This document shows positions 9,069-17,719 of a DNA stretch of 64,000 nt, in pieces. This DNA is from an uncultured Burkholderiales bacterium (GTDB lineage Bacteria; Pseudomonadota; Gammaproteobacteria; Burkholderiales; Burkholderiaceae_C). A model generated the notes under the pieces. That model was not told the origin of the DNA and made no database searches. It was given only the letters and a program-made list of their open reading frames with translations. A program made the position numbers and the translations under genes. Where the stretch lies: assembly GCA_903932865.1 (NCBI GenBank), contig CAIZHQ010000012.1, forward strand, positions 62,001 to 126,000, read 5' to 3'. Every line of letters starts with the position of its first letter. The first letter of the stretch is position 1.

Positions 9069-9135
9069 ATCGCCGAGTTATCTGAACTACTTGCAGGGCG
9101 ATTCATAAATTCTGCTAAAGCGTTCGCCAGGCTCC
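9069..9135 (+). promoter_or_regulatory. Candidate SAM-II (SAM-alpha) riboswitch in the metK leader
   Basis: Stem P1 is ATCGCC (9069-9074) with GGCGAT (9097-9102). The loop ends in CTTGCAG and is followed by TCATAAAT and CTGCTAAAG, close to the SAM-II core strings TTGCA, ATAAAT and GCTAAA. Two pseudoknot pairings fit: GCAG (9093-9096) with CTGC (9112-9115), and GAAC (9084-9087) with GTTC (9122-9125). Just after it, GCTCC (9131-9135) is complementary to the metK ribosome binding site GGAGC (9178-9182), which suggests translational control by S-adenosylmethionine, the product of metK. SAM-II is best known in Alphaproteobacteria, so a covariance-model search should confirm this. Confidence 0.65.
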
Positions 9136-9189
9136 AGGTTTTCAGGGTCGGCAACGCCGATAAACCATTGAAACAAAGGAGCTTTTTTC

Positions 9190-10371
9190 ATGTCCAGCAA
9201 TTTTCTCTTCACCTCAGAATCCGTCTCTGAAGGCCACCCCGACAAGGTTGCCGACCAGATCTCGGACGCAATCCTTGACGCCATCTTCGAGCAAGACCCC
9301 CGCAGCCGAGTGGCCGCTGAAACCCTGACCAACACCGGCTTGGTCGTGTTGGCCGGAGAGATCACCACCAACGCACACGTCGACTACATCCAAGTCGCTC
9401 GCGACACCATCAAACGCATCGGTTACGACAACACCGAATACGGTATCGACTACAAGGGCTGCGCCGTGATGGTTTGTTACGACAAACAATCCAACGACAT
9501 CGCTCAGGGCGTGAACCACGCATCTGACGACCACCTCAACATCGGCGCGGGCGACCAAGGTCTGATGTTCGGCTACGCCTGCAGAGAAACGCCTGAGTTG
9601 ATGCCTGCCCCCATTTACTATGCCCACCGTCTGGTTGAGCGTCAGGCCCAGTTGCGCAAAGACGGCCGTTTGCCTTTCTTGCGTCCCGACGCCAAGAGCC
9701 AGGTGACCATGCGCTATGTGGACGGCAAGCCCCACAGCATCGACACCGTGGTGCTGTCCACCCAACACAGCCCTGACCAGTCCGAAACATCGACCAAGAT
9801 GAAGGCCAGCTTCACCGAAGCCATCATCGAAGAGATCATCAAACCCGTGCTGCCCAAGGAGTGGCTGCAAGACACCAAGTACCTGATCAACCCCACCGGC
9901 CGTTTCGTCATCGGTGGCCCCCAAGGTGATTGCGGCCTCACAGGTCGCAAGATCATTGTTGACACCTACGGCGGCGCCTGCCCGCACGGTGGCGGCGCGT
10001 TCTCAGGCAAGGACCCATCCAAGGTGGACCGCTCAGCAGCTTACGCTGCTCGTTACGTGGCCAAAAACATCGTGGCTGCTGGCTTGGCAACGAAGTGCCA
10101 AATTCAAGTGGCTTACGCCATCGGTGTGGCACGCCCCATGAACATCACGGTGAACACCGAAGGCACAGGTTTGATCGCCGACGACAAAATCGCCGCCTTG
10201 GTGGCCGAGCACTTCGACCTGCGCCCCAAAGGCATCATCCAAATGTTGGACCTGTTGCGCCCCATCTACAGCAAGACCGCTGCTTACGGCCACTTTGGCC
10301 GCGACGAGCCCGACTTCACCTGGGAGCGCACCGACCGCGCCGCTGCATTGAAGGCAGCAGCAGGCCTGTAA
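9190..10371 (+). CDS. metK: S-adenosylmethionine synthase
   Basis: 393 residues, the normal length. It makes S-adenosylmethionine from ATP and methionine in the cytoplasm. Family hallmarks are [19 protein letters not shown] at the N terminus (His and Lys contact ATP phosphates), the hexapeptide-type signature [12 protein letters not shown], and the P-loop-like [19 protein letters not shown]. The ribosome binding site AAAGGAGC sits 7 bases before the ATG. A promoter and a candidate SAM-II riboswitch lie in the leader, and an intrinsic terminator follows the stop. Confidence 0.98.
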   Translation: MSSNFLFTSESVSEGHPDKVADQISDAILDAIFEQDPRSRVAAETLTNTGLVVLAGEITTNAHVDYIQVARDTIKRIGYDNTEYGIDYKGCAVMVCYDKQSNDIAQGVNHASDDHLNIGAGDQGLMFGYACRETPELMPAPIYYAHRLVERQAQLRKDGRLPFLRPDAKSQVTMRYVDGKPHSIDTVVLSTQHSPDQSETSTKMKASFTEAIIEEIIKPVLPKEWLQDTKYLINPTGRFVIGGPQGDCGLTGRKIIVDTYGGACPHGGGAFSGKDPSKVDRSAAYAARYVAKNIVAAGLATKCQIQVAYAIGVARPMNITVNTEGTGLIADDKIAALVAEHFDLRPKGIIQMLDLLRPIYSKTAAYGHFGRDEPDFTWERTDRAAALKAAAGL

Positions 10372-10395
10372 ACCAGCCGGCGTTTGGCCTCCCCG

Positions 10396-10425
10396 ACCGC
10401 TCAACATCCGTTGAGCGGTTTTTTT
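10396..10425 (+). terminator. Intrinsic terminator after metK
   Basis: A perfect 10-base-pair stem, ACCGCTCAAC (10396-10405) with GTTGAGCGGT (10410-10419), closed by a 4-base loop and followed by seven T (through 10425). The T run overlaps the TAA stop of the convergent amidase gene at 10424-10426, so the site may work for both genes. Confidence 0.9.
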
Positions 10426-11938
10426 ACGCCTGAGAACTCTTGCGCACATGCACCTGAGGCACACGCCCCGCGTGCCATTGCCCCCCCAAGGCACGCTCGA
10501 TCTGTGCGGCCAGTTGCAACAACATGCCGTCGTTGGCCTGCTTGGCCTGCGCATGGATGCCCAAGGGCAAGCCGTTTTCTTGCCAGGCCATGGGCAGTGA
10601 GATGCCCGGCATGCCACACAGGTTGGTCAACGGTGTGTACGCAAAGTTGCACCACAAATGGTTAAACCAATCGAGCACCGAAGGGTTGTCGCTGGTGGTC
10701 AAATATTCCACCGTGCCAATTTTGGGCGTGGGCAATGCGGTGATGGGTGTCAAGATGATGTCCCAGTCTTCAAAAAACTGTCCGAACGCACGCGAGGTGG
10801 TGTTGAACACCGCCTGCATGCGGGCCCGCTCGGTGAAGCTGGTGTTCAGGCCCATCTCCCAAATCTTGATGTTGATGGGCTCGACCAGACCCTCAGGCGG
10901 GCGCGCCAAGCCCCGAGGGGCCAGCAAGTTGGAGATGGTTTGCGCGAAGTTGCTGATGTAGCAAGTGGTTTGCGCATCAAACGCCGCCCGAAAATCCACC
11001 TCGGGCATAGCCCAATCCACCTGGTGGCCCAACCCCTCCAAAAAGCGCCCCACCCGCTTCAGTTCAGCCACAAAATGCGGCACTGCCCGAAAGTCACCCC
11101 ACTCGTGCGACAGTGCAATGCGCAAGCGCGGTGGGTCACGCTGGATCAAGGCGCTGTAGGGTTCGGGGGGCGTCCAGTAAGGCATGAACTCCCCCGGCGC
11201 ACCACCGCGGCAGTGGTCGACAAATGCGGCCGTATCCCGCACCGTGCGGCTTTGGCAGCCTTGGGTCGAGACCAAACCGGTCAGGTCCGACGCCGCAGGC
11301 GCGATCGAAAACACCCCGCGCGAGGGCTTCAAACCGATGTTGCCATTGGCTCCGGCCGGGATGCGGATCGAGCCGCCCCCATCGGTGGCGTGCGACAGCG
11401 GCAACACGCCCGCCGCCAAAGCCACTGCCGTGCCGGCCGAAGAGCCGTAGCTGGTGTACTCGGGATTCCAGGGGTTGCGCGTGACATAGACGGCCGGGTT
11501 TTCGGCCGAGCTGCACACACCAAACTCGGGCGTGGTGGTGCGGCCGATGATGTTCAGGCCCGAGCGCCGAATTTGTGACGTCAAAAAAGTGTCTGCCGTG
11601 GCCCGGTTGCCGCGCATCATCAAGGAGCCCATTTCCTGCAATCGCCCCTTGAGGGTGGGACCCAAGTCTTTCATGAAAAAAGGCACGCCTGCAAAGGCCC
11701 CGTCTGGATTCATGCCGTCTAGGAGCGGTTCGGCCACCGCGTCGTCAAACAGCTCCACCACCGCGTGCACCGCCGGGTTGATTTTGGCCACCCCGGCCGC
11801 GGCCTGGGCCGCCAACTCAGCCGGTGACACATCACCACGCCGCACGCATTCAGCGAGCCCTACCGCGTCGAGCTGAACCCACTCTTGCCACGTCATTGCC
11901 AAAGTCATTGCTGCCATCCTTGCCATTGCATTGCCCAC
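10424..11938 (-). CDS. Amidase signature family protein
   Basis: Up to 504 residues. The amidase signature hydrolases use a Lys/cis-Ser/Ser triad. Here the Lys is in GVPFFMKDLG, followed by the glycine/serine-rich SYGSSAGTAVALAAG and DGGGSIRIPAGANGNIGLKPSRG. The family cleaves C-N bonds of amides; the substrate is unknown, and the protein is not part of a gatCAB set here. Several Met residues near the start (11938, 11923, 11908, 11896) leave the exact start open. It converges with metK and shares its terminator. Confidence 0.88.
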   Translation of the reverse strand: MGNAMARMAAMTLAMTWQEWVQLDAVGLAECVRRGDVSPAELAAQAAAGVAKINPAVHAVVELFDDAVAEPLLDGMNPDGAFAGVPFFMKDLGPTLKGRLQEMGSLMMRGNRATADTFLTSQIRRSGLNIIGRTTTPEFGVCSSAENPAVYVTRNPWNPEYTSYGSSAGTAVALAAGVLPLSHATDGGGSIRIPAGANGNIGLKPSRGVFSIAPAASDLTGLVSTQGCQSRTVRDTAAFVDHCRGGAPGEFMPYWTPPEPYSALIQRDPPRLRIALSHEWGDFRAVPHFVAELKRVGRFLEGLGHQVDWAMPEVDFRAAFDAQTTCYISNFAQTISNLLAPRGLARPPEGLVEPINIKIWEMGLNTSFTERARMQAVFNTTSRAFGQFFEDWDIILTPITALPTPKIGTVEYLTTSDNPSVLDWFNHLWCNFAYTPLTNLCGMPGISLPMAWQENGLPLGIHAQAKQANDGMLLQLAAQIERALGGQWHAGRVPQVHVRKSSQA

Positions 11939-12045
11939 AGGTCAAGCCAATTTGTCATTGCGCCGCCCACCACGCCATTGTCCAGGGGTTTGCGCTTGGC
12001 GTTTGAGCCTCAGGTGACCACGGGCCCCCAAGGGATTTCGCAGGC

Positions 12046-12072
12046 AAAAAAAAGCCAACCCCGAAGGGTTGG
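12046..12072 (-). terminator. Minus-strand intrinsic terminator with UUCG loop and no intact gene in front of it
   Basis: Read on the minus strand, a 7-base-pair stem CCAACCC/GGGTTGG is closed by TTCG and followed by C and eight T. This is a textbook terminator for transcripts coming from the right. No intact minus-strand gene lies to its right. A short open frame in that direction ends in a TAG at 12117-12119, 45 bases before the stem, which may be the cut 3' end of a host gene. Confidence 0.8.
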
Positions 12073-12120
12073 TTTTTCCTTTATTGGTGGTGGATGGTTC
12101 ACCACTCAGGAACTTTCTAT

Positions 12121-12162
12121 TCGCACTCAATCATGCTAGCGGGTACTAGAGCATGAATGCGA
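12121..12162. other. Interrupted palindrome, candidate recombination (att) site
   Basis: Two nested symmetric pairs are present: TCGCA (12121-12125) with TGCGA (12158-12162), and CATGCT (12132-12137) with AGCATG (12150-12155). The centre is AGCGGGTACTAG. Large serine recombinases act on short sites with imperfect dyad symmetry, and the recombinase gene is 0.8 kb away. The right end of the element is outside the window, so the site cannot be confirmed by comparison. Confidence 0.4.
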
Positions 12163-12358
12163 GGTGGTGACTTAGACCCACCCGACAGGTAGATCTTACA
12201 TCGGCACACTTCACCGACTCAAGTTCAAATCCGACTTCAGGAATTGAACCCAGATCCACAAGTGCCAATCAACCTCATATAACTTCCCCCTCGCGGGGCC
12301 TCCGTTATCCCATCAATCGGGCGATGTTTCCAGTTCCTCAACTGACTGGAGAACATCC

Positions 12359-12823
12359 ATGACCAAGCTTCGCTGCGCCCACTGCGGCATCCGCTTTACC
12401 CCTGCGCCCCAGGTACCGAACCAGGCGTACTGCTCCAAGCCCGTCTGCCAGAAAGAGCGCCGTCGGCAATGGCAAAAAAGCAAGCTTCAATCCGACCCGG
12501 ATTACCGGGACAACCAGTCGCGTGCGCAGAAGGCATGGACAGACAGGAATCCGGAGTACTGGCGCAATCACCGTCTGAACAGACCTGATTATGGAAATCC
12601 CCTCCCCGGCGAACAAGCTTTAGACGCCCCGGAGCCTGGAAATCAGTCCGTCAAGATGGACTCGTTAAATCCACCCCAAATCCTGAGCAAAGCCTTGAAG
12701 GACGGGGTTTTCAGACTCAAAGTCCTAGCCGAACCGGATGGCGTCAAGATAGACGTGTGGATTGTTGAACTTTCCAGCATCCATGAGGGCTCCAGCCCGA
12801 TTTCGCGTCGCGTCAAGAGATGA
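12359..12823 (+). CDS. Small zinc-ribbon protein of the recombinase module
   Basis: 154 residues. The N terminus has C-x2-C (CAHCGI) and a second pair CSKPVC, a likely zinc ribbon, followed by a basic stretch KERRRQWQKSK, as in nucleic-acid-binding proteins. The C-terminal third (about 100-140) is predicted globular without a known motif. A ribosome binding site (GGAGAA) precedes the ATG. It lies immediately upstream of the recombinase operon and may assist or regulate it; that is inference from position only. Confidence 0.65.
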   Translation: MTKLRCAHCGIRFTPAPQVPNQAYCSKPVCQKERRRQWQKSKLQSDPDYRDNQSRAQKAWTDRNPEYWRNHRLNRPDYGNPLPGEQALDAPEPGNQSVKMDSLNPPQILSKALKDGVFRLKVLAEPDGVKIDVWIVELSSIHEGSSPISRRVKR

Positions 12824-12875
12824 CCAGATAGCCACACAGAGGTGCACAGGCTACCTTAGAGGTCCGTGTACTTCT

Positions 12876-12909
12876 GGCCTCCCTAGCCGCCTCACTCTTG
12901 TAGGAGGCC
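12876..12909. repeat. Inverted repeat upstream of the recombinase gene
   Basis: GGCCTCC (12876-12882) and GGAGGCC (12903-12909) are perfect 7-base arms around a 20-base loop. It lies in the 136-base gap before the recombinase gene and has no T run. It could be a regulatory hairpin or a protein-binding site for the module. Confidence 0.45.
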
Positions 12910-12959
12910 GAGGGATGGCTTGGCTACAAGACACAAGAACAACAAAACGACGATGAAAC

Positions 12960-14519
12960 ATGGCACAACTTCACGACGGGGTCGCAGCCCAGAAATCAAT
13001 CTTCAAGGCGGTCAAGTACGTCCGCATGTCCACCGAGCACCAACAGTACTCGACGGAGAACCAGGCAGACAAGATCACCGAGTACGCAGCCAAGCGTGGG
13101 ATCGAGATCATCCGGACCTATGCCGATGAGGGCAAGAGCGGCTTGCGCATCGAGGGTCGCCTAGGGCTGCAGGAGCTGATCCGGTTCGTCGAATCTGGCC
13201 AGGCCGACTTCCAGATCATTCTGGTCTATGACATCAGCCGCTGGGGGCGGTTCCAGGACGCCGACGAAAGCGCCTACTACGAGTACATCTGCCGACGGGC
13301 TGGGATTCAGGTGGCCTACTGCGCCGAGCAGTTCGAGAACGACGGTTCCCCTGTGTCCACCATCGTCAAGGGCGTCAAACGGGCCATGGCAGGCGAATAC
13401 AGCCGGGAGCTGTCCACTAAGGTATTTGCAGGTCAGTGCCGCCTGATCGAGCTTGGCTACCGCCAAGGAGGCCCCGCTGGATATGGCCTGCGGCGCGTAC
13501 TAATCGACCAGACCGGCTCCATGAAGGGTGAACTCACCCGGGGCGAGCACAAGAGCCTGCAGACCGATCGTGTGATCCTGATGCCCGGCCCAGACACCGA
13601 GGTTCAGACGGTCAACCAAATATACGAGTGGTTCATCAATGAGGGGATGGTTGAAGCGGAGATTGCCAAGCGCCTTAATGGCCTGGGGCTCACAACCGAC
13701 CTCGACCGCCCTTGGACCCGTGCCACGGTTCACCAGGTGCTCACCAACGAAAAGTACATCGGCAACAACGTTTACAACCGCATTTCGTTCAAGCTCAAGA
13801 AGCACCGAGTGGTGAACGTCCCTCAAATGTGGATCAAAAAAGAGTCGGCCTTCGAGGCGATCGTCCCATCCGAAGCGTTCTACACCGTCCAGGGGATGAT
13901 CCGTGCCCGCTCCCACCGGTACACGAATGAAGAACTGATCGAGAAGCTGCGCGCCCTGTACCAGAGCCGGGGACTGCTGTCCGGGATGATCATCGATGAA
14001 ACAGAGGGCATGCCATCCACCTCGGCGTATATCCAGCGGTTTGGCAGCCTGATTCGTGCCTACCAGACCGTTGGCTTTACCCCGGATCGGGATTACAGGT
14101 TTCTGGAGGTCAACCGCTACTTGCGGCAGATGCATCCTCAGGTGGTACGGGAAACGGAGCGACAGATCGAGGACATCGGTGGCAGCACCGAAAGAGACAT
14201 CGGCACCGACATCTTGAAGGTCAACCGTGAATTCACAGTCTCCATCGTGCTCTCCCGATGCCAGACGTTCGATTCCGGCAGCAGACGCTGGAAGGTTCGG
14301 TTCGACACCAGCCTGCAGCCTGACATCACTGTTGCCGTTCGACTCGACGAGACCAACCAGGCGCCTCTGGACTATTACCTCCTGCCCAGACTGGACTTTG
14401 GGGGAAGCGGGTTCAACTTGGCCGATCGCAACAGCATCGAGTTCGAGAGCTACCGCTTTGACAGCCTGGACTACCTGTACGGCATGGCCGAAAGAACCCG
14501 CGTAAGGAGAGCAGCATGA
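12960..14519 (+). CDS. Large serine recombinase (probable integrase of the element)
   Basis: 519 residues. The N-terminal resolvase domain starts with AVKYVRMSTEHQQYS, where Ser24 is the expected catalytic nucleophile. Catalytic-domain arginines are seen in SRWGRF and GKSGLRIEGRLGL. A 'recombinase' domain (PF07508) follows at about 175-320 (IAKRLNGLGL; VHQVLTNEKYIGNNVYN). The C-terminal part is unlike the classic zinc-ribbon plus coiled coil of phage integrases. The enzyme should cut and exchange DNA at att sites by 5'-phosphoserine links. Its stop overlaps the next gene as ATGA. Confidence 0.9.
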   Translation: MAQLHDGVAAQKSIFKAVKYVRMSTEHQQYSTENQADKITEYAAKRGIEIIRTYADEGKSGLRIEGRLGLQELIRFVESGQADFQIILVYDISRWGRFQDADESAYYEYICRRAGIQVAYCAEQFENDGSPVSTIVKGVKRAMAGEYSRELSTKVFAGQCRLIELGYRQGGPAGYGLRRVLIDQTGSMKGELTRGEHKSLQTDRVILMPGPDTEVQTVNQIYEWFINEGMVEAEIAKRLNGLGLTTDLDRPWTRATVHQVLTNEKYIGNNVYNRISFKLKKHRVVNVPQMWIKKESAFEAIVPSEAFYTVQGMIRARSHRYTNEELIEKLRALYQSRGLLSGMIIDETEGMPSTSAYIQRFGSLIRAYQTVGFTPDRDYRFLEVNRYLRQMHPQVVRETERQIEDIGGSTERDIGTDILKVNREFTVSIVLSRCQTFDSGSRRWKVRFDTSLQPDITVAVRLDETNQAPLDYYLLPRLDFGGSGFNLADRNSIEFESYRFDSLDYLYGMAERTRVRRAA

Positions 14520-15421
14520 GCGAGCAGACAAGACAGGCCACGTTAAAAATGATCCCGATCGCATCGATCGAAGTGCTCAACCCCCGAGAGCGAAACCAGC
14601 GGATCTTTGACGACATCGTGGGCAACATAAAACAGATCGGCTTGAAGAAGCCCATCACGGTCACTTCCCGTCCCAACGCTGACGGTGAGATGCGGTACCT
14701 GCTTGTCTGCGGTGAAGGCCGAATGAAGGCATTCAAGTCACTTGGCGAGACTGAAATTCCGGCTATGGTCATCGATGTGGACGACGATGATGCGTTCATC
14801 ATGAGCCTGGCCGAGAACATCGCCAGGCGTCAGTGCCGCACCCTGGAGCTGCTCGCAGGCGTTCAAAGACTCAGGGATCAGGGCTATGACAAGAAGGCTA
14901 TTGCCGAGAAAACCGGGCTCAGCGTGGAATACATCCACGGCATCCTTCAACTGCTCGAGCACGGCGAAGACCGTCTACTGATTGCGGTCGAGTCTGGAAA
15001 AATTCCCCTGAACGTCGCCCTGGACATCTTCGGTGCAGGCAACGACGACAAGGTCATCCAGCTTGCACTGCAAGAGGCCTACGAGTCGGGTCACCTACGC
15101 GGCAAACAACTCATCAACGCTAGGCGCCTGATTGCCAAACGTCAAACTCTTGGCAAGTCCATGCGCAAGCGGATCAAGGTCAAATCCACAGCGGAGGTTA
15201 CCTCTGCCAGCCTGATCCGGAGCTACCAGAGAGAGGTCGAGCGGCAAAAGCTCATCGTCAAGAAATCCGACTTCACTCAGCAACGGCTGATGTTCGTGAT
15301 CGGCGCCCTACGCTCCTTGCTCTCGAACGAAAACTTCACCACCTTACTGCGCGCGGAAAAGCTGGACACGCTGCCCACATTCCTGGCCGAGCGGGTCTGG
15401 CCAACAGGACATATTGCATGA
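14516..15421 (+). CDS. ParB/RepB-like protein 1
   Basis: 301 residues. The N-terminal ParB/sulfiredoxin-like domain is clear: IPIASIEVLNPRERN, then DIVGNIKQIGLKKPITV, a GEGRMKAFKSLG nucleotide-binding loop and the SLAENIARRQ box. A helix-turn-helix follows (KAIAEKTGLSVEYIHGILQLL). The C-terminal half resembles the RepB C-terminal domain (PF07506) of plasmid partition proteins. No ParA is present, so true partitioning is doubtful; a DNA-binding role in recombination or regulation is possible. It is joined to both neighbours by ATGA overlaps. Confidence 0.82.
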   Translation: MSEQTRQATLKMIPIASIEVLNPRERNQRIFDDIVGNIKQIGLKKPITVTSRPNADGEMRYLLVCGEGRMKAFKSLGETEIPAMVIDVDDDDAFIMSLAENIARRQCRTLELLAGVQRLRDQGYDKKAIAEKTGLSVEYIHGILQLLEHGEDRLLIAVESGKIPLNVALDIFGAGNDDKVIQLALQEAYESGHLRGKQLINARRLIAKRQTLGKSMRKRIKVKSTAEVTSASLIRSYQREVERQKLIVKKSDFTQQRLMFVIGALRSLLSNENFTTLLRAEKLDTLPTFLAERVWPTGHIA

Positions 15422-16296
15422 GCCAGATTGCATTGGGATTCATCCCCGACCCACTGGTCGTTCCTTTAGACAAGCTGCTTCCCAGCCGCAAGCTGCCGGA
15501 AAACATCAATGGAACCAAGAAGTACCGGCAAATCGTCGAGTCACTGCGCTCCATTGGGTTGATCGAGCCGCTGACCATTGGTCCATCAACGGATGGCGGA
15601 TTGCACATCCTGCTGGATGGACACACCCGATTGATGGCCATGAAAGAGCTGGGGATTACAGAAGCGCAGTGCCTGATCGCCACGGACGACGAAACCTACA
15701 CCTACAACAACCGGATCAACCGTCTCTCCACGGTGCAAGAGCACATGATGATCAAGCGGGCAATCAACCGTGGCGTCTCCCCTGAAAAGCTGGCCAAAAG
15801 CCTGAACGTGGACCTGAGCCACATCATGCGCAAGGTCAAGCTGCTTGACGGCATCTGCTCTGAGGCGGCCGAGCTGCTCAGAGACCAGGTGTTTTCTGCA
15901 AAGCTCAGCGATGTACTTCGCAAGATGAAGCCCACCAGGCAAGTCGAGTGCGTGGAGCTGATGATCTCGGCCAACAACATCACGATTCCCTACGCCGAGG
16001 CCCTTCTAGCCGCCTCCCCTGCCCACTTACTGGTCAGCGAGGTCAAGCCCAAGAAAGTCAAGGGCGTGAGCGCCGAGCAGATGCTCAAAATGGAACGGGA
16101 GATGGGCAATCTACAAGAGCAATACAAACTGGTTGAAGAATCCTATGGTCAAGATGTCCTCAACCTGGTCCTGGCCAAAGGCTATCTGGCCAAGCTGATT
16201 GAAAACGATGAAGTGTCGCGATACATCCAGCATTCACAACCAGATGTGTTTTCTGAATTTGTCACCATCGTCGAGACGGTCTCTCTCGACAAATGA
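15418..16296 (+). CDS. ParB/RepB-like protein 2
   Basis: 292 residues, a diverged relative of the preceding gene. ParB-type elements are VVPLDKLLPSRKLPENI, IVESLRSIGLIEPLTI, LLDGHTRLMAMKELG and the helix-turn-helix PEKLAKSLNVDLSHIMRKVKLLDGI-like stretch (about 120-145). The canonical basic box after the loop is weaker than in protein 1. Two tandem ParB-like proteins behind a serine recombinase suggest a heteromeric DNA-binding partner for it; this is inference. ATGA overlaps bind it to its neighbours at 15418 and 16293. Confidence 0.78.
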   Translation: MSQIALGFIPDPLVVPLDKLLPSRKLPENINGTKKYRQIVESLRSIGLIEPLTIGPSTDGGLHILLDGHTRLMAMKELGITEAQCLIATDDETYTYNNRINRLSTVQEHMMIKRAINRGVSPEKLAKSLNVDLSHIMRKVKLLDGICSEAAELLRDQVFSAKLSDVLRKMKPTRQVECVELMISANNITIPYAEALLAASPAHLLVSEVKPKKVKGVSAEQMLKMEREMGNLQEQYKLVEESYGQDVLNLVLAKGYLAKLIENDEVSRYIQHSQPDVFSEFVTIVETVSLDK

Positions 16297-17642
16297 CCGG
16301 CGTACATGAAATCGATGAGCCAATCCTGGACCCGGACGATGCCTCTGGTCAGGATCAGGACTTTCACCGAAACAGTCCCCAGGGCGATCCAGCCTGCCTG
16401 TATGGACTTGTAGGTGAAGTCGCCCGCGCAGGCAGCGAGGGCAACGAGACCAATCCTTATGCGATTGCGGCCAACTTCCTGACCTACCTGTCCTGCGCGG
16501 TGGGCCGTGGGGTGTACCTGCAGGTTGGCAACACGGAACACCACCCTAGGCTTTTTAGCCTGCACATCGGGCGTTCTGGCCGAGGGCGCAAGGGTGACTC
16601 CTTGGCCCTTGTCCTGAAAATCAATGACGCTGTGCAGGCACTTGATCCCACGCTGTGCCCACAAATCCATCGGGGTGGCCTGTCTTCTCGAGAGGGATTG
16701 GCCACGCTCATCCACGACGGATTTCAGCATGGGAACCGGGAGGTTCCAGCCATTACAGACAAACGGCTGTGGGTTGTGGAATCCGAATTTGCCAATGTTC
16801 TGCAGCAATCCCGACGCCAGGGGAACACCCTATCCACCGCCTTGCGGGACTGCTGGGATGGCGTGTGCATCAAGCCTGCCACCAAGAACAATCGGATATT
16901 CGCCAGCCGACCTCATGTGTGCCTGAGCGGCGCCATCACACCCAATGAACTCACTGGGCTGATGTCTACCAAAGACCTGAGCAATGGCTTTGCCAATCGA
17001 TTTCTCATGATCTGGGCAGAGCGAACCCGAATCACAGCCTTTCCAAAGGCCACGCCGCAGTCTACGGTCGAGCATCTGGCTCAGCAAACCCATGCTGTCC
17101 TGACCTTTGCCAATGCCAGCAACCATCTGGAAAGGAACCACACCCCCATGGAACTAAGCCCCGGCGCCAAATGGCACTATGGACAGCTCTACCGCGATGT
17201 TCTCTGTCAGGACCTTGGCAATGACCGGGTGACGGCTATTTTGGAAAGGCGAGCACCATTGTTGCTACGTCTTGGGATGCTCTTTGCGCTTTGTGACCTC
17301 ACTACCCGGATTGAGGTAGAACACTTGGATGCCGCTCTGGCCTGGATTCGATATTTCACAGACTCAGTGCAGTACGTTTTCCTGTCGGCCAAAGATGAGC
17401 GACTCAGCACCAAGGCCAGTCAGCATGTGGAATTGGTTCTAAATTTTCTGACGAGAAACCCCTGTGCCACAAGAAGCGATATTGTCAGAAAATGCTTCCA
17501 AGGACATCTAAGCAAGGTGGAAATCGATGCCTGTCTTGATCACTTGCTAGGTCTGTCTCCGCCAAAAATCAAGGTCCAGGTCATGGCTCGATCTGATGGG
17601 TTACCTGGAGGGCCACGAAGAGCATACAGCCTGGTAAGCTGA
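16293..17642 (+). CDS. DUF3987-like (YfjI-type) P-loop protein
   Basis: 449 residues. The region FLTYLSCAVGRGVYLQVGN followed by IGRSGRGRKGDSLALVL has the S-G-x-G-R-K-G-D-S loop seen in DUF3987 proteins, which relate to phage and plasmid replication ATPases/primases. LWVVESEFANVL may be the Walker-B-like strand. A winged-helix-like C terminus follows (residues about 370-440). It might supply a replication or DNA-handling function for the excised element. It is last in the ATGA-coupled recombinase operon. Confidence 0.7.
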   Translation: MTGVHEIDEPILDPDDASGQDQDFHRNSPQGDPACLYGLVGEVARAGSEGNETNPYAIAANFLTYLSCAVGRGVYLQVGNTEHHPRLFSLHIGRSGRGRKGDSLALVLKINDAVQALDPTLCPQIHRGGLSSREGLATLIHDGFQHGNREVPAITDKRLWVVESEFANVLQQSRRQGNTLSTALRDCWDGVCIKPATKNNRIFASRPHVCLSGAITPNELTGLMSTKDLSNGFANRFLMIWAERTRITAFPKATPQSTVEHLAQQTHAVLTFANASNHLERNHTPMELSPGAKWHYGQLYRDVLCQDLGNDRVTAILERRAPLLLRLGMLFALCDLTTRIEVEHLDAALAWIRYFTDSVQYVFLSAKDERLSTKASQHVELVLNFLTRNPCATRSDIVRKCFQGHLSKVEIDACLDHLLGLSPPKIKVQVMARSDGLPGGPRRAYSLVS

Positions 17643-17719
17643 TTTCGCTTGGTTCGCAACTTCCCGCCTGATGCAACCTATTGTCATGAAAAGATTTTCT
17701 CTAAATTAGCTGATTTCGC
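17637..17719. repeat. 12-base direct repeat after the recombinase operon
   Basis: AGCTGATTTCGC occurs at 17637-17648, spanning the DUF3987 stop, and again at 17708-17719. The copies are 71 bases apart. Their position at the change from recombinase module to defence cargo is suggestive of a junction, but no third copy was found near the other end of the cargo. Confidence 0.5.

Larger units (their letters stand above)
11939..12358. other. Intergenic junction between host chromosome and mobile element
   Basis: 420 bases without a convincing gene. It holds a minus-strand intrinsic terminator (12046-12072), a short inverted repeat GTGGTG/CACCAC (12087-12105), an interrupted palindrome (12121-12162) and, further right, a small GC hairpin around CCCCCTCGCGGGG (about 12286-12298). 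No tRNA or tmRNA is recognisable. Host-type genes end to the left and the recombinase module begins to the right, so the left attachment junction most likely falls here. Confidence 0.6.

Noticed and set aside
9214-9987. 257-codon minus-strand frame inside metK
   Set aside because: Antisense frame of a highly conserved gene; its V/G/D-rich composition mirrors metK codon bias.
12200-12260. tRNA-like T arm (TTCAAATCC) near the left junction
   Set aside because: The flanking bases do not form a five-pair T stem and no acceptor or anticodon arms can be drawn on either strand.
13500-14564. 354-codon minus-strand frame opposite the serine recombinase
   Set aside because: Overlaps a clear recombinase in full and lacks domain signatures.
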